Part shown: positions 8,219 through 22,270 of the stretch, one piece after another
How the letters are laid out: each line of letters starts with the position of its first letter
Position numbering within the stretch: the stretch's first letter is position 1
From: Kibdelosporangium persicum
GTDB taxonomy: Bacteria; Actinomycetota; Actinomycetes; Mycobacteriales; Pseudonocardiaceae
Direction: 5' to 3'
DNA length: 64,000 nt
Assembly: GCF_013280595.1 (NCBI RefSeq)
Contig: NZ_JAAATY010000003.1
Coordinates: forward strand, 248,001 to 312,000
Translations under genes and position numbers: made by a program
Notes under the pieces: generated by a model
The model's database searches: none
Told to the model about the DNA's origin: nothing
Seen by the model: only the letters and a program-made list of their open reading frames with translations

Positions 8219-10267
8219 TCAGACGAGCTCCAGCGGATCCAGCCGGACCCGCATGGACTCCGGTTCCTTCCGCGCCGTTCGTTCTTTCTGAGCGACCGCC
8301 AGCGCGGCGGCGAGCGAACGGCCGTCGGTGCGCGGCGTGCGGATCAACGCACGTTCATTCGTCTCGCTGATCGGCACCGGACCCAGCACTTCCGCCGGCT
8401 CCGGCAAGAGAAGGTGCTCCAGGAAGTCGGCGAGCGCGTCCGGCGATCCGTCCACTGACGCCATCCGCACCGCGGGCGGGAAACCCAACTCGGCCCGCGC
8501 GGCCAATTCCTGTGCGGCGTGCCATGCCGGGTCCCAGCGCACCAACGCCTGAACGGGAGCGAATGAAGAGTCCGCCACCACGACCACTCGCCCGCCGTCC
8601 ACACCAGGGCGGACCAAGGCCGCCGCGCCCATCCAGCGCCGCAGCGTTTCTTCGGTCGCCCGCAGGTCCGCGCGACCGAGCAACGCCCAACTGTCCAGCA
8701 ACAGCGCGGCACCGTAACCGCCTTCGGCGACTGGTTCGGCGCCGGGCGTCGAAACGACGAGCGCGGGTGCGCTGGAAACCGTGGCGAGCACTTCGTCGGC
8801 GCCCGACGTCCGGACAGGCACGCCGGGAAACGCACGGCCCATCTCCTCCGCGGTCCGCTTGGACCCGACCACGACCGCTCGCAAACGGCGTGATCCACAG
8901 TTGCCGCACCGGAATGCCGCTTCAGCCGCACCGCACCAGCGGCACGCTGCTGGACGCGCCACACCGTCGTCCTGCCCGCCGGGGAGCGCGAGCGGTCCCG
9001 CGCACCTGCGGCAACGTGCGGGCGCGCGACATTGCGCGCACGCCAACGCGGGTACGTAACCCCGTCGCGGTACCTGGACCAAGACCGGAGCACCTGCCGC
9101 GAGTGCACCGCGCGCGGCTTCGAAGCCGACGGACGGAAGGCGCGCCGCCCGCGCGGCGGGGTCGCGAGCCAGCTGGACGTCGGTCTCGCCGATCGCGGTC
9201 ACCCTCGGGGCTGACTTCCTGACCTCGTCCCGAGCCGCGATCACTTCGTGCGCCCAGCCGGTGTCCAGGAGCAATTGAGCCTCGGCTGTTCTGGCGAACG
9301 CACCGATCACCATCGCGGCACCGGTCTGATGCGCTCGAAGCGTCAGCACCTCGCGAACGTGTGCATAAGGAGAGCGCTGATCGGCGTGCAGGTCGTCACC
9401 GTCGTCCCAGATGACGACCAGTCCGGGATCTTTGACGGGTGCGAACGCGGTCGCCCGGGTGCCGAGAACGATCCGCGCGGACCCTCTGAGCACCGAAAGC
9501 CATCGTTTGTACCGCGTAGAGGGCCCCAGATCGGCCGACAGCGCCACAACGGCCGACTCCCGTTCCTTGCCGACCAGGGCGAGGCACGCGGCGTGCAAAC
9601 GAGCGACATCGCGATAGTCGGGAACCACCATGACCACGCCTCGGCCGGTCGCCGCGACCGTCACCGCGAGCTCAGCCAACCGCCGCGGCCAGTCGTCGTT
9701 CGGCAACGCCTGCCACACCGCATGGGCGTTTCGACCGGCCTTCACAGCGTCAAGCAACGCCGGGCCCCGCGGATAACGGCCCCAGCCGGTCTCCGCCGGC
9801 GGGTCGACGTCGACCGGGTCCGGCGACGGCGCCGCCTCGGCGCGCGCGTGCCGCGGCGGGATGGCCAGCCGCAGCACGTCCATCATGGTGCCGGCGTACC
9901 GGTCGGCCACGGTTCTGGCCAGCTGCGCGATCTGCGGCGCCAATACCGGTTCGGGCGACACCACCTTTTCGAGGAACATCGGCTTCGGGTGCTCGGATTC
10001 CGCCGCTCGCTCGATCACGTAGGCGTCCACGAGCCTGCCCGAGAACCGCACTCGCACCCGGCATCCGGGGACTACTTGGTCGTCCAGCTGCGCGGGGATC
10101 AAGTAGTCGAATGTCTTGTCCAGGTGCGCCAGCGGCACGTCGACGTAGACACGGGCAACCGGAAGGTCGGCAGCCGGCTGCCGTTCGCCTTTGTTCCGAT
10201 TACCCGCGTTGACCACGCCCTGAGGTTTACCAGAGGCTTTCACCACGACCATCTCCGCCCAGGCCAC
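8219..10267 (-). CDS. priA: PriA-like primosomal protein N', actinobacterial form lacking helicase motifs
   Basis: Replication-restart protein. It has the N-terminal 3'-DNA-binding domain (VYVDVPLAHLDKTFDYLIP, PGCRVRVRFSGR) and a C-terminal zinc module with paired CxxC motifs (CAQC, CRRC, CRWC, CGNC). The ATPase core is degenerate. Where PriA carries GSGKT this protein has AATGRGVVMVVPDYRD, and the DEEH Walker B is replaced by WDDGDD. Actinobacterial homologues are known as primosome proteins without helicase activity, so this is lineage-typical rather than damage. The start is uncertain: GTG 10267 gives 682 residues and the ATG at 10252 is an alternative. Last gene of the pyr-metK block. Confidence 0.9.
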   Translation of the reverse strand: MAWAEMVVVKASGKPQGVVNAGNRNKGERQPAADLPVARVYVDVPLAHLDKTFDYLIPAQLDDQVVPGCRVRVRFSGRLVDAYVIERAAESEHPKPMFLEKVVSPEPVLAPQIAQLARTVADRYAGTMMDVLRLAIPPRHARAEAAPSPDPVDVDPPAETGWGRYPRGPALLDAVKAGRNAHAVWQALPNDDWPRRLAELAVTVAATGRGVVMVVPDYRDVARLHAACLALVGKERESAVVALSADLGPSTRYKRWLSVLRGSARIVLGTRATAFAPVKDPGLVVIWDDGDDLHADQRSPYAHVREVLTLRAHQTGAAMVIGAFARTAEAQLLLDTGWAHEVIAARDEVRKSAPRVTAIGETDVQLARDPAARAARLPSVGFEAARGALAAGAPVLVQVPRRGYVPALACAQCRAPARCRRCAGPLALPGGQDDGVARPAACRWCGAAEAAFRCGNCGSRRLRAVVVGSKRTAEEMGRAFPGVPVRTSGADEVLATVSSAPALVVSTPGAEPVAEGGYGAALLLDSWALLGRADLRATEETLRRWMGAAALVRPGVDGGRVVVVADSSFAPVQALVRWDPAWHAAQELAARAELGFPPAVRMASVDGSPDALADFLEHLLLPEPAEVLGPVPISETNERALIRTPRTDGRSLAAALAVAQKERTARKEPESMRVRLDPLELV

Positions 10268-10352
10268 GCGCGTGCCGACGGCCGCAACCGGATGGCCGAA
10301 GACCGCAGCGCCTGTTCCAGGCCCCGGTCGCTGCAGAATCCTGAAAACGACG

Positions 10353-10383
10353 AACGGCGCGGGCGGAAATCGCCCGCGCCGTT
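10353..10383 (-). terminator. Strong hairpin terminator after metK
   Basis: A 13-bp perfect stem (AACGGCGCGGGCG with its complement) around a 5-base loop lies 17 bp beyond the metK stop. It probably limits read-through into priA. Confidence 0.75.
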
Positions 10384-10399
10384 ACGTGACGGAAAACGG

Positions 10400-11605
10400 T
10401 CAGAGACCGGCGGCCTGCTTCAGGGCCTCCGCACGGTCCGTGCGCTCCCAAGGAAGGTCCAGCTCCGGACGGCCGAAGTGACCGTACGCCGCGGTCGGCG
10501 CGTAGATCGGCCGCAGCAGGTCCAGGTCGCGGATGATCGCGGCCGGACGCAGGTCGAACACGGCCGAGATGGCGGCCTGGATCTTCGTCGGGTCCACCGT
10601 CTCGGTGCCGAAGGTCTCCACGAACAGGCCGACCGGGGCGGCCTTGCCGATCGCGTACGCCACCTGGACCTCGACTCGCGAAGCCAATCCCGCCGCCACC
10701 GCGTTCTTGGCGACCCACCGCATGGCGTACGCCGCGGAACGGTCCACCTTCGACGGGTCCTTGCCGGAGAACGCGCCACCACCGTGCCGCGCCATACCGC
10801 CGTACGTGTCGACGATGATCTTGCGGCCGGTCAGGCCCGCGTCGCCCATCGGACCGCCGATGACGAACCGGCCGGTCGGGTTGACCAGCAGGCGCACGCT
10901 GGACGTGTCCAGGCTCAGGCCGGCGATCTCCGGCTCCATGACCTGCTCGCGGATGTCCACACCGAGCAGGCGCTCGAGGTCGATGCCCTCGGCGTGCTGG
11001 GAGGACACCACGACGGTGTCGAGCCGGACGGCCTGGTCACCGGCGTACTCGATGGTCACCTGGGTCTTGCCGTCCGGGCGCAGGTACGGCAGGTCACCGT
11101 CCTTGCGGACCTTGGTCAGTCGCATGGAGAGCCGATGCGCGAGCGCGATCGGCAACGGCATCAGTTCCGGTGTGTCGGTGCACGCGTAGCCGAACATCAG
11201 GCCCTGGTCACCGGCACCCTGGCGGTCGATCTCGTCGTCGGCCGACTCGACACGGGACTCGTAGGCGGTGTCCACACCCTGGGCGATGTCGGGTGACTGC
11301 GCCCCGATCGCGATGTTCACGCCGCAGGAGTTGCCGTCGAAGCCCTTGGCCGAGGAGTCGTAGCCGATCTCGAGGATCTTGTCGCGCACGATGGACGGGA
11401 TGTCCGCATACGCCTCGGTGGTCACCTCGCCGGCCACGTGGACCTGGCCCGTCGTCACCATCGTCTCGACCGCGACGCGGCTCCGTGGGTCTTTGCGCAG
11501 CAGGGCGTCCAGGATCGAGTCGCTGATGGCGTCACAGATCTTGTCCGGGTGCCCCTCCGTGACCGACTCCGACGTGAACAGCCGGCTGGCCTTGTTTGTC
11601 GCCAT
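10400..11605 (-). CDS. metK: S-adenosylmethionine synthetase
   Basis: Makes SAM from methionine and ATP. 401 residues, full length. Signature features are [14 protein letters not shown] at the N-terminus (ATP/Mg binding), [12 protein letters not shown], the P-loop-like [19 protein letters not shown], and the late [14 protein letters not shown]. The ATG at 11605 lies closely behind a GAGGGG ribosome site. The 51-bp gap to coaBC holds no SAM riboswitch that I can see, so expression probably follows the upstream block. Confidence 0.98.
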   Translation of the reverse strand: MATNKASRLFTSESVTEGHPDKICDAISDSILDALLRKDPRSRVAVETMVTTGQVHVAGEVTTEAYADIPSIVRDKILEIGYDSSAKGFDGNSCGVNIAIGAQSPDIAQGVDTAYESRVESADDEIDRQGAGDQGLMFGYACTDTPELMPLPIALAHRLSMRLTKVRKDGDLPYLRPDGKTQVTIEYAGDQAVRLDTVVVSSQHAEGIDLERLLGVDIREQVMEPEIAGLSLDTSSVRLLVNPTGRFVIGGPMGDAGLTGRKIIVDTYGGMARHGGGAFSGKDPSKVDRSAAYAMRWVAKNAVAAGLASRVEVQVAYAIGKAAPVGLFVETFGTETVDPTKIQAAISAVFDLRPAAIIRDLDLLRPIYAPTAAYGHFGRPELDLPWERTDRAEALKQAAGL

Positions 11606-11656
11606 TACCCCTCACTTCATCACGGATGAGCTGCATGGATCAGCCTACTGAAGGAT

Positions 11657-12910
11657 TCACCCAGCCGTTCGAGAAGTGCTGGACTTCATGACGAAGTCCC
11701 AGATACCGGCCGCCATTTGCGCTTTTGAACCCAGTCCGATAGGCCGTTCGGAGCCGTCCGCGGCCAGCAGCCATCCGGCGTTGTCCTCCACCTCGAACGC
11801 CCGGCCCTCGCCCACGGCGTTGACGACGAGCAGGTCACAGCCCTTCCTCGCCAGTTTCGCGCGCCCGTGCGTGAGCACATCGCCCTGGTCGTCGCCGGTC
11901 TCGGCGGCGAACCCGACGATGTACGCGTCCAGATTGCCCTCGGCACGGGAGGCGACCAGTTCGGCGAGCACATCCGGGTTGCGGGTCAGCAGGACCGGGT
12001 CTGGGTCCCTGTCGGACTTCTTGATCTTGTGCTCGGCCTTGCTGACCGGCCGGAAGTCGGCCACGGCGGCCGCCATGACCACGATGTCCGCCTCGGCCGC
12101 GGCCTTGTGCATGGCGTCACGCAGCTCGAGCGCGGTGCCGACATTGACGATGTCCACGCCCGCAGGTTCCGGCAACGCGACGGTGTGCGCGGAGACCAAG
12201 GTGACTTGGGCGCCCCGCTGCGCGGCGACTCGCGCGAGCGCGTAGCCCTGCTTGCCGGACGAACGATTGCCCAGGTAACGGACCGGGTCCAGGGGCTCAC
12301 GTGTCCCGCCGGCGGACACCACGACACGCTTGCCGACCATGTCACGCGGCAACGCGTCGGCACGGGCGAGCAGCAACCGGGCCAGGTCGACGATCTCCGC
12401 GGGGTCGGCCAACCGCCCCTTGCCGGTGTCGGTGCCGGTCAGGCGGCCACTGGCGGGTTCGGTGACGACGATGCCGCGTGAGCGCAGCAGCGCGACGTTG
12501 TCCTGCGTCGCCGGGTGCTCCCACATCTCGGTGTGCATCGCCGGGATCATCAGCACCGGGCACCTCGCGGTGAGCAGCGTGCCGGTGAGCATGTCGTTGG
12601 CATTCCCGTGCGCGGCCTTGGCCAGCAGGTCGGCCGTCGCCGGGACGACCACGACGAGGTCGGCTTCCTTGCCGATGCGGACGTGCGCGACCTCGGGGAC
12701 GTCCTCGAAAACGCCTGTGTAGACAGGCTGGTGTGACAGCGCCTCGAACGTCGCCTTGCCGACGAAGTTCAACGCCGATTCGGTGGGCAACACCTGTACC
12801 CGGTGACCGGACTCGGTCAGCCGGCGAAGGACCTCACAGGCCTTGTAGGCGGCGATGCCCCCGCCGACCCCGAGCACCACCCGGGGCCGGCCAGAAGCCG
12901 GGGTGGTCAC
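11657..12910 (-). CDS. coaBC: Bifunctional phosphopantothenoylcysteine decarboxylase / phosphopantothenate-cysteine ligase
   Basis: Two steps of coenzyme A synthesis. The N-terminal half (residues 1 to about 180) is the FMN-dependent CoaC decarboxylase, with [24 protein letters not shown] and the substrate clamp [11 protein letters not shown]. The C-terminal half (about 185-400) is CoaB, with [24 protein letters not shown] and the later DFRP and KIKK motifs. 417 residues, the normal fused form. The GTG at 12910 overlaps the rpoZ stop as GTGA, so the two are translationally coupled. Confidence 0.97.
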   Translation of the reverse strand: MTTPASGRPRVVLGVGGGIAAYKACEVLRRLTESGHRVQVLPTESALNFVGKATFEALSHQPVYTGVFEDVPEVAHVRIGKEADLVVVVPATADLLAKAAHGNANDMLTGTLLTARCPVLMIPAMHTEMWEHPATQDNVALLRSRGIVVTEPASGRLTGTDTGKGRLADPAEIVDLARLLLARADALPRDMVGKRVVVSAGGTREPLDPVRYLGNRSSGKQGYALARVAAQRGAQVTLVSAHTVALPEPAGVDIVNVGTALELRDAMHKAAAEADIVVMAAAVADFRPVSKAEHKIKKSDRDPDPVLLTRNPDVLAELVASRAEGNLDAYIVGFAAETGDDQGDVLTHGRAKLARKGCDLLVVNAVGEGRAFEVEDNAGWLLAADGSERPIGLGSKAQMAAGIWDFVMKSSTSRTAG

Positions 12911-13188
12911 TCGCCTTCGGTGTGCTCTAGCAGGCCGGAGTGGATCTCGCGAAGCGCGATGGACAGCGGCTTCTCCCGCGGGCCCGGCTCGACGAGCGGG
13001 CCGACGTACTCCAGCAGGCCCTCACCGAGCTGCGCGTAGTAGTCGTTGATCTGGCGGGCACGCTTGGCGGCGTAGATCACCAGCGCGTACTTCGAACTGA
13101 CCTTGTCAAGCAGGTCGTCGATCGGCGGGTTGGTGATGCCTTCCAGGTTGGTGGTCGGCTCGCCCAGTGCGCCCAGCTCGGTGGTCAA
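12907..13188 (-). CDS. rpoZ: RNA polymerase omega subunit
   Basis: 93-residue omega subunit that helps beta' assemble. Family residues include [32 protein letters not shown] and the C-terminal [11 protein letters not shown]. The start is a TTG at 13188 preceded by GGAG with a 6-base gap. It lies between gmk and coaBC, the standard actinobacterial order gmk-rpoZ-coaBC-metK. Confidence 0.96.
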   Translation of the reverse strand: MTTELGALGEPTTNLEGITNPPIDDLLDKVSSKYALVIYAAKRARQINDYYAQLGEGLLEYVGPLVEPGPREKPLSIALREIHSGLLEHTEGE

Positions 13189-13206
13189 GAGGAACTCCAG
13201 GGGTTT

Positions 13207-13812
13207 TCAGACATCGGTACCGGTCATCAAGGTTAGCAACTCGGCCGCGGCCTGCTTCACGTCGGTGTTCACCACCAGCGCGTCGAACTCGCCCTGCGCG
13301 TCCAGTTCCTTCTCGGCCACGGCCAGACGGTGCTTGACCACCTCGGGATCCTCGGTGCCACGGCCGGTCAACCGGCCGACCAGGGTCTCCCAGGACGGTG
13401 GCACGAGCATCACCAGCTGTGCCTCGGGCATCGCGGCACGAACCTGCCGCGCGCCCTGAAGTTCGATCTCCAGGATCGCGTGCCGTCCCGCGGCCAGCGC
13501 GTCGAGCACCGGTTGCCGGGGCGTGCCGTAACAGTTGCCCGCGTATTCGGCCCATTCCAGGAACTCGCCGCGCGCCGCCATCTCGTCGAACCGCGCACGG
13601 TCGACGAAGTGGTAGTGGGCGCCGTCGACCTCGCCGGGCCGCTGTCCGCGGGTGGTCATCGAGACGCTGAAGAAGATGCTCGGGTCCAGCCTGCGCAGCT
13701 GTGCCACCACAGTGGACTTGCCGACGCCGGACGGACCCGACACAACAGTGAGCCGGGGCCGGGCGCGCACACCCGTCCCCGGCTCGCCGGCACTCAAGTG
13801 ACTGCCAGTCAC
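13207..13812 (-). CDS. gmk: Guanylate kinase
   Basis: Phosphorylates GMP to GDP. 201 residues with the P-loop GPSGVGKST near residue 26, the GMP-binding [37 protein letters not shown], and the lid residues around [13 protein letters not shown]. The GTG at 13812 overlaps the mihF stop (GTGA). Confidence 0.97.
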   Translation of the reverse strand: MTGSHLSAGEPGTGVRARPRLTVVSGPSGVGKSTVVAQLRRLDPSIFFSVSMTTRGQRPGEVDGAHYHFVDRARFDEMAARGEFLEWAEYAGNCYGTPRQPVLDALAAGRHAILEIELQGARQVRAAMPEAQLVMLVPPSWETLVGRLTGRGTEDPEVVKHRLAVAEKELDAQGEFDALVVNTDVKQAAAELLTLMTGTDV

Positions 13813-14126
13813 TCGCCGCTGAACTCGGCGAGCAGCGCCTTGCGCTGCCGGTCGCCGAGACCCCTGAGGCGGCGGCTTGGGGCGATCTGCAACCGCTCAA
13901 TGATCTGGGTGGCGCGCACCTTGCCGACGCCGGGGAGGGCCTCCAGCAGTGCGGTCACCTTCATCTTGCCCAAGACCTCGTCGCTGTCGGACTGGGCGAG
14001 CACGTCCTTGAGGGTCGTGCCGCCTCGCTTCAGTCGCTCTTTGAGCTCAGCCCGGGCCCGACGAGCGGCAGCCGCCTTCTCCAGCGCTGCGGCCCGCTGC
14101 TCCTCGGTCAGCTGGGGAAGGGCCAC
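13809..14126 (-). CDS. mihF: Actinobacterial integration host factor
   Basis: 105-residue nucleoid-associated DNA-binding protein of the actinobacterial IHF family, unrelated to the E. coli alpha/beta IHF. The basic, Ala-rich helix ([23 protein letters not shown]) is followed by a helix-two-turn-helix core ([23 protein letters not shown]). The GTG at 14126 has GGAGG at a 5-6 base gap. Immediately upstream of gmk, as in mycobacteria and streptomycetes. Confidence 0.95.
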   Translation of the reverse strand: MALPQLTEEQRAAALEKAAAARRARAELKERLKRGGTTLKDVLAQSDSDEVLGKMKVTALLEALPGVGKVRATQIIERLQIAPSRRLRGLGDRQRKALLAEFSGE

Positions 14127-14169
14127 GATTTCCTCCGTGGGGTGGGTGTTTCCGGATCGGGTGCTGGCG

Positions 14170-14199
14170 ACCGTACCGACACGCCCGGGTCAAGGACAA
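14170..14199 (-). promoter_or_regulatory. Candidate promoter of mihF
   Basis: On the minus strand TTGTCC (14194-14199) and TACGGT (14170-14175) are separated by 18 bp, about 45 bp upstream of the mihF start. This would give mihF-gmk-rpoZ its own transcription besides read-through from pyrF. Confidence 0.4.
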
Positions 14200-14237
14200 C
14201 GTGGGTCGCCGATCCTGCGCAGATCACGCGTGGTACA

Positions 14238-15118
14238 TCAATGGTGACCCGTGGCCGACACGATCGCGTCACGGGTCCGGAGGGCCTCGCTACGCAGCGC
14301 GAACACCTCCGGGCCCGCCTTGAGGACGTCCCGTGACGAGGCCGGAAGCACGTTATGCAGGGATTTTCCGAAGAGTGTCCGGATATCGGACAGCGTGCCC
14401 CCTTGTGCCCCGAAGCCGGGCACCAGCAACGGTCCGTTGAGGGCGTCCAGGTCCACGCCAAGAGCCCCGATGGTGGCCCCGACGACAAGACCGATTCCAC
14501 CGATCGGCCGAACACCGGCGTTGCGTTCGGCCGCAGCGTCGACGACCGTTTGCGCGATGCTGCGTGGGCCGTTGAGCGCACGCTGGATCTCGGGCGCCTC
14601 AGGGTTCGAGGTCAGAGCGAGGACGAAAACGCCCCGTCCGGACTTCTCCGCCGCCTGCAACGCAGGTTCGAGAGAGCCGAATCCGAGATACGGTGACAGT
14701 GTTATGGCATCCGCGGCCAACGGCGAACCGTCGGTCAGGTACGCCGCCGCGTAGGCCGCCATGGTGGAGCCGATGTCGCCGCGTTTGACGTCCAGCAGGA
14801 CGATCGCTCCGGCCTCTTGGGACTCCGCGATGACCCGCTCGAGCACCACGATGCCCTTCGAGCCATACCGTTCGAAGAAGGCCGACTGTGGTTTGAGGAC
14901 CGCGACCTCGTCCGCCAACGCCTCGACGCAGGTCATCGCGAACCGTTCGAGCCCGTTCGCGTCGTCCGCCAGACCCCATTGCGTCAGCAGACCGGGATGT
15001 GGGTCGATGCCGACGCACAACGGGCCACGCTGCGAAACGACCGTGGTCAGCCGCGCACCGAACGGAGCACGCGTCGGTGCGCTCGCGGAATTGCTCTGAG
15101 AATTGCTCCCCGATTGCG

Positions 15119-15122
<4 letters not shown>
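14238..15122 (-). CDS. pyrF: Orotidine 5'-phosphate decarboxylase
   Basis: Last step of UMP synthesis. 294 residues of the long (type 2) family common in actinobacteria. The active-site Lys-Asp array is [32 protein letters not shown] and [13 protein letters not shown] are the other phosphate/base-binding stretches. The GTG at 15122 overlaps the carB stop as GTGA; longer upstream readings run inside carB and are rejected. Confidence 0.96.
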
Positions 15123-18445
<3,323 letters not shown>

Positions 18446-18448
18446 CTG

Positions 18449-19558
18449 TCAGGCCTCATCCATCAACGTCACGAACTGGTCGAACAGGGGCGCGGCGTCG
18501 TGCGGGCCGGCGGCCGCCTCGGGGTGGTACTGGACACTGAACGCCGGGACGTCCACACAACGCAGACCTTCGACGGTGCCGTCGTTCGGGCAGTAGTGGC
18601 TCACCTCGGCAGCGCCGTACGGCGTGTCCAGTTTCTGACCGACCTCGCCTTCCAACGCGAAGCCGTGGTTCTGGGACGTGATCGCCACCCGGCCGGTGGC
18701 CGCCTCGATCACCGGCACGTTGATGCCTCGGTGGCCGTAGGTCATCTTGTACGTGCCCATGCCCAGGGCGCGGCCCAGGATCTGGTTGCCGAAGCAGATG
18801 CCGAACAACGGGATCCGGCGTTCGAGGACCTGCTGCGTCAGCGCGATCGCGTGCGCCTGGGTCTCCGGGTCGCCGGGGCCGTTGGCCAGGAAGACGCCGT
18901 CGGGCTCGACCGCGAGCAGGTCGTCCAGAGTGGACCCGACCGGCATCACGTGGGTCTCGATGCCGCGCTGGGCCATCATCCGCGGCGTGTTGAACTTGAT
19001 GCCCAGGTCCAGCGCGGCGACCTTGAACCGCCGTTCGCCGTTGGCCGGGACGACGTAGGTCTCGTCGGTGCTGACCGCGCCGGAGAGGTCCGCGCCCTTC
19101 ATCTTCGGGCTGTCCCGCACGGCCTGGACCATGGTGTCCACATCGGTCACCGCGTCGCCCGCGAAGATCCCAGCGCGCATCGCGCCCTGTTCGCGGATGT
19201 GCCGGGTGATGGTGCGGGTGTCCACGCCCGCGATGCCGACGATGCCTTGGTCGGTCAGCTCGTCGTTCAACGAACGGCGCGAGCGCCAGTTGGACGGGAT
19301 TCGTGCCGGATCACGCACCACATAACCCGCCACGTGGATCTTCCTGGACTCGTCGTCCTCGTCGTTCCAGCCGGTGTTGCCGATCTGCGGGGCCGTCGCC
19401 ACCACGATCTGTCCGTGGTACGACGGGTCGGTCAACGTTTCCTGGTAGCCGGTCATCGCCGTGCAGAAGACGACCTCGCCCAGGGTCGACCCCACCGCGC
19501 CGAACGCTTCACCCCGGAAGACCCGGCCGTCCTCAAGCACCAATGCAGCTGGTGTCAC
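18449..19558 (-). CDS. carA: Carbamoyl-phosphate synthase, small (glutaminase) subunit
   Basis: Class I glutamine amidotransferase feeding ammonia to CarB. 369 residues. The N-terminal CarA-specific domain has FGAVGSTLGEVVFCTAMTGYQE. The amidotransferase half carries the catalytic Cys in LFGICFGNQILGRA and the His-Glu pair in VQYHPEAA. The GTG at 19558 overlaps the stop of the upstream membrane-protein gene. Confidence 0.98.
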   Translation of the reverse strand: MTPAALVLEDGRVFRGEAFGAVGSTLGEVVFCTAMTGYQETLTDPSYHGQIVVATAPQIGNTGWNDEDDESRKIHVAGYVVRDPARIPSNWRSRRSLNDELTDQGIVGIAGVDTRTITRHIREQGAMRAGIFAGDAVTDVDTMVQAVRDSPKMKGADLSGAVSTDETYVVPANGERRFKVAALDLGIKFNTPRMMAQRGIETHVMPVGSTLDDLLAVEPDGVFLANGPGDPETQAHAIALTQQVLERRIPLFGICFGNQILGRALGMGTYKMTYGHRGINVPVIEAATGRVAITSQNHGFALEGEVGQKLDTPYGAAEVSHYCPNDGTVEGLRCVDVPAFSVQYHPEAAAGPHDAAPLFDQFVTLMDEA

Positions 19559-20058
19559 TTCGCCGCTCCTCCTTTGGCCAGGCCGGTCAACGCCTCGACC
19601 CAGTCCGCGTACACGTCTTTGTCATCTCCCCGGAAGCCTGTGTCGAGCTCGTGCTCGCCCAGCCGCCAGCGCACGACGAGCAGGCCGTCGCGCTTCATCA
19701 CCTTCCCGGCGATCGCACGGTCGGTGCGTGCGCTCACCACCGACTCCGCCGGGATCCACACCCGGTCCGCGCCTTCCCTGTCGAACAGCACGCCGTCGTC
19801 GGTGAGGTGCACCGTCGCGGCGGCACGGAACCCGATGTCCCCGACCGCGACCCGGTCCTGCCAGCTCTTCGCGGTCGTGGTGCTGATGTACACGCCGGTC
19901 GCGGGTTCGAGCAGGTCCTTCTTGAGGGTCTGCGGCGGCTGCGGGAACTGCGGCAGGTCCGGGCGCTGCCTACGGGCGCGGTTGCGGTAGCCCCACCACA
20001 TCGCCAGCACACAGAGCAGGAAGAAGGCCACGACCGCGAGCGTGAGCAAGATCCTCAT
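19555..20058 (-). CDS. Membrane-anchored protein of the pyr operon (PH-like domain)
   Basis: 167 residues. One N-terminal membrane helix ([24 protein letters not shown]), a basic stop-transfer, then a soluble beta-rich domain ([18 protein letters not shown]...[14 protein letters not shown]) resembling bacterial PH-like domains. The ATG at 20058 overlaps the pyrC stop (ATGA) and its stop overlaps carA. It is therefore a true operon member, and actinobacteria commonly keep such a gene between pyrC and carA. Its biochemical role is unknown; a membrane anchor for pyrimidine enzymes is conceivable but untested. Confidence 0.88.
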   Translation of the reverse strand: MRILLTLAVVAFFLLCVLAMWWGYRNRARRQRPDLPQFPQPPQTLKKDLLEPATGVYISTTTAKSWQDRVAVGDIGFRAAATVHLTDDGVLFDREGADRVWIPAESVVSARTDRAIAGKVMKRDGLLVVRWRLGEHELDTGFRGDDKDVYADWVEALTGLAKGGAAK

Positions 20059-21341
20059 CTGACGGCCCGCCCATCCCGCGCGGTCACTTTGCCTCGGAGC
20101 AATGTCGCCTTGATGACGCCGGGAAGCTCCATGCCTTCGTACGGGGTGTTGCCCGCGAGGCTGGCCAGCCGCGCGCCGTTCACCGTCCACGTCGCCTTCG
20201 GGTCGACCAGGACGAGGTTCGCCGGTTCGCCGACCGCGATCGGCCTGCCGTGGTCGGGCAGCCCGGCGATCTCCGCGGGCCGCTCGCTCATCACCCGCGC
20301 CACCCCGCGCCAGTCCAGCAGCCCGGGCTTAACCATCGTCTCGATCACCACCGAAAGCGCGGTCTGCAGGCCCAGCATGCCCGGCCGGGCCGCGGACCAC
20401 TCGCAGTCCTTGTCCTGGGGCGCGTGCGGCGCGTGGTCGGTGGCGACGCAATCGATGACGCCTTCGGCGAGCGCTTCGCGGAGCGATTTGGTGTCCGACG
20501 AGGTCCGCAGCGGCGGGTTGACCTTGTTGACCGGGTCGTAGGTGTTCAGCCGGTCGTCGTCCAGCAACAAGTGGTGCGGGGTGACCTCGGCCGAGACCTG
20601 CGTGCCGCGGGCCTTCGCCCAGCGCAGCACGTCGGCGGTGCCCGCCGTCGACACGTGGCACACGTGCAGCCTCGCGCCGACGTGACCGGCGAGCAGGCAG
20701 TCGCGCGCGACGATCGACTCCTCAGCGGCCGCGGGCCAACCGGCGAGTCCGAGTCGCGCGGCTGTCTCACCTTCGTGCGCCTGCGCGCCGACCGTCAGAC
20801 GCGGCTCTTCGGCGTGCTGCGCGATGAGCACGTCCAAACCGCGGCTGTACTCGAGCGCACGCCGCATGATCAGTGGGTCGGCGACGCACATGCCGTCGTC
20901 GGAGAAGATCCGAACGCTCGCATTGCTCCGAGCCATTGCACCGAGCTCGGCGAGGCGCTCGCCTTTCAGCCCGACGGTCACCGCACCGATCGGGTGGACG
21001 TCCACTAACCCGACCTCGCGGCCACGGCGCCAGACATGCTCGACGACGACCGGGTTGTCGGCGACGGGGTCCGTGTTGGCCATCGCGAAGACCGCCGTGT
21101 AACCGCCGAGCGCGGCCGCCGCTGATCCCGTCTCGACCGTCTCGGTGTCCTCGCGACCGGGTTCGCGCAGGTGCGTGTGCAGGTCGACGAAGCCCGGCAG
21201 GACGACGAGGCCCTGGGCGTCGATGACATCCTGGCCGGTCTTCTTCTTGAGCTCGCCGATCTCGGCTACCTGGCCGTCTTCGACGAGAATGTCGACGGGG
21301 TCACCTTCGCCGTAGAGCACGGCGCCTTTGATCAGCGTCAC
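20055..21341 (-). CDS. pyrC: Dihydroorotase
   Basis: Closes carbamoyl aspartate to dihydroorotate. 428 residues, type I amidohydrolase. The metal site starts with [22 protein letters not shown] and [12 protein letters not shown] supply further ligands and the catalytic Asp. The start is the GTG at 21341, overlapping the pyrB stop (GTGA). The longer open frame upstream lies inside pyrB and is not used. Confidence 0.97.
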   Translation of the reverse strand: MTLIKGAVLYGEGDPVDILVEDGQVAEIGELKKKTGQDVIDAQGLVVLPGFVDLHTHLREPGREDTETVETGSAAAALGGYTAVFAMANTDPVADNPVVVEHVWRRGREVGLVDVHPIGAVTVGLKGERLAELGAMARSNASVRIFSDDGMCVADPLIMRRALEYSRGLDVLIAQHAEEPRLTVGAQAHEGETAARLGLAGWPAAAEESIVARDCLLAGHVGARLHVCHVSTAGTADVLRWAKARGTQVSAEVTPHHLLLDDDRLNTYDPVNKVNPPLRTSSDTKSLREALAEGVIDCVATDHAPHAPQDKDCEWSAARPGMLGLQTALSVVIETMVKPGLLDWRGVARVMSERPAEIAGLPDHGRPIAVGEPANLVLVDPKATWTVNGARLASLAGNTPYEGMELPGVIKATLLRGKVTARDGRAVR

Positions 21342-22270
21342 GCGACTTCCTCTTCTCCGGCGAGCAGGTGGTACAGCACGGCCATGCGGACGTGAACTCC
21401 GTTTCGCACTTGGTCGGTGATCGCGGCCCGTGGCGAGTCCGCAACGGTGGACGCGATCTCCATGCCGCGCAGCATCGGTCCGGGATGCAGCACGACGGCG
21501 TGGTCGGGGAGCAGGCGCAGGCGCGCCTCCGAAAGACCGTATGCGATGGAGTACTCGCGTGCAGAGGGGAAAAAGCCGCCGTGCATCCGTTCGGCCTGCA
21601 CCCGAAGCATCATCACGGCGTCCACAGCGGACAGTTCGGCGTCGAGCTCGTGCGACACCGTTACAGGCCAACTGTTTACGCCCGCGGGCAGCAGAGTGGG
21701 CGGCGCGACGAGGACGACCTCGGCGCCGAGCGTTGTGAGCAAATGCACGTTCGACCTGGCGACCCTGCTGTGCAACACGTCACCCACGATCGCGATCCGA
21801 CGGCCGTCCAGACCGCCGAGCCGCTCCCGCAACGTGGCCGCGTCGAGCAACGCCTGCGTCGGGTGCTCGTGCATGCCGTCGCCGGCATTCACCACCGACG
21901 TGTGCGTGCCGGACAGCCAACTGGCCAGTCGGTGCGCCGCGCCGGACGCCGGATGACGCACGATCACGCAGTCCGCTCCCGCTGCAGCCAACGTGAGCGC
22001 GGTGTCGCGCAGGGACTCGCCCTTGCTGACCGACGATCCGCTCGAGGACACGTTGATGACGTCGGCGCTCATCCACTTGCCCGCGATCTCGAACGACACA
22101 CGCGTACGAGTCGAGTTCTCGTAGAACATCGTGATGACCGTGCGACCGCGCAGTGTCGGCAGTTTGCGGACCTCCCGGCCCAGAAGCGTCTGCTTCAGCG
22201 CTTCGGCGGTGTCCAGGACAGCGGTGGCTGTGTCGCGGCTCAGGCCGTCACAGCTCAACAGGTGTTTCAT
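21338..22270 (-). CDS. pyrB: Aspartate carbamoyltransferase, catalytic subunit
   Basis: Condenses carbamoyl phosphate with aspartate. 310 residues. The carbamoyl-phosphate site is [13 protein letters not shown], followed by [16 protein letters not shown] and the [11 protein letters not shown] loop. The late [10 protein letters not shown] motif contacts substrate. No pyrI is present, as expected in actinobacteria. The start overlaps pyrR by four bases. Confidence 0.97.
   Translation of the reverse strand: MKHLLSCDGLSRDTATAVLDTAEALKQTLLGREVRKLPTLRGRTVITMFYENSTRTRVSFEIAGKWMSADVINVSSSGSSVSKGESLRDTALTLAAAGADCVIVRHPASGAAHRLASWLSGTHTSVVNAGDGMHEHPTQALLDAATLRERLGGLDGRRIAIVGDVLHSRVARSNVHLLTTLGAEVVLVAPPTLLPAGVNSWPVTVSHELDAELSAVDAVMMLRVQAERMHGGFFPSAREYSIAYGLSEARLRLLPDHAVVLHPGPMLRGMEIASTVADSPRAAITDQVRNGVHVRMAVLYHLLAGEEEVA

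Noticed and set aside
8219-10267. PriA with missing ATPase motifs as a pseudogene
   Set aside because: The open frame is intact with normal codon bias, and loss of helicase motifs is a known trait of actinobacterial PriA.
9248-11296. A plus-strand open frame of about 680 codons opposite priA and metK
   Set aside because: It spans two genes and a terminator on the other strand. Its composition is that of a reverse-complement shadow and no motif is present.
11606-11656. Possible SAM riboswitch before metK
   Set aside because: The gap to coaBC is only 51 bp and shows none of the conserved SAM-I/II/IV helices; metK appears to be internal to an operon.
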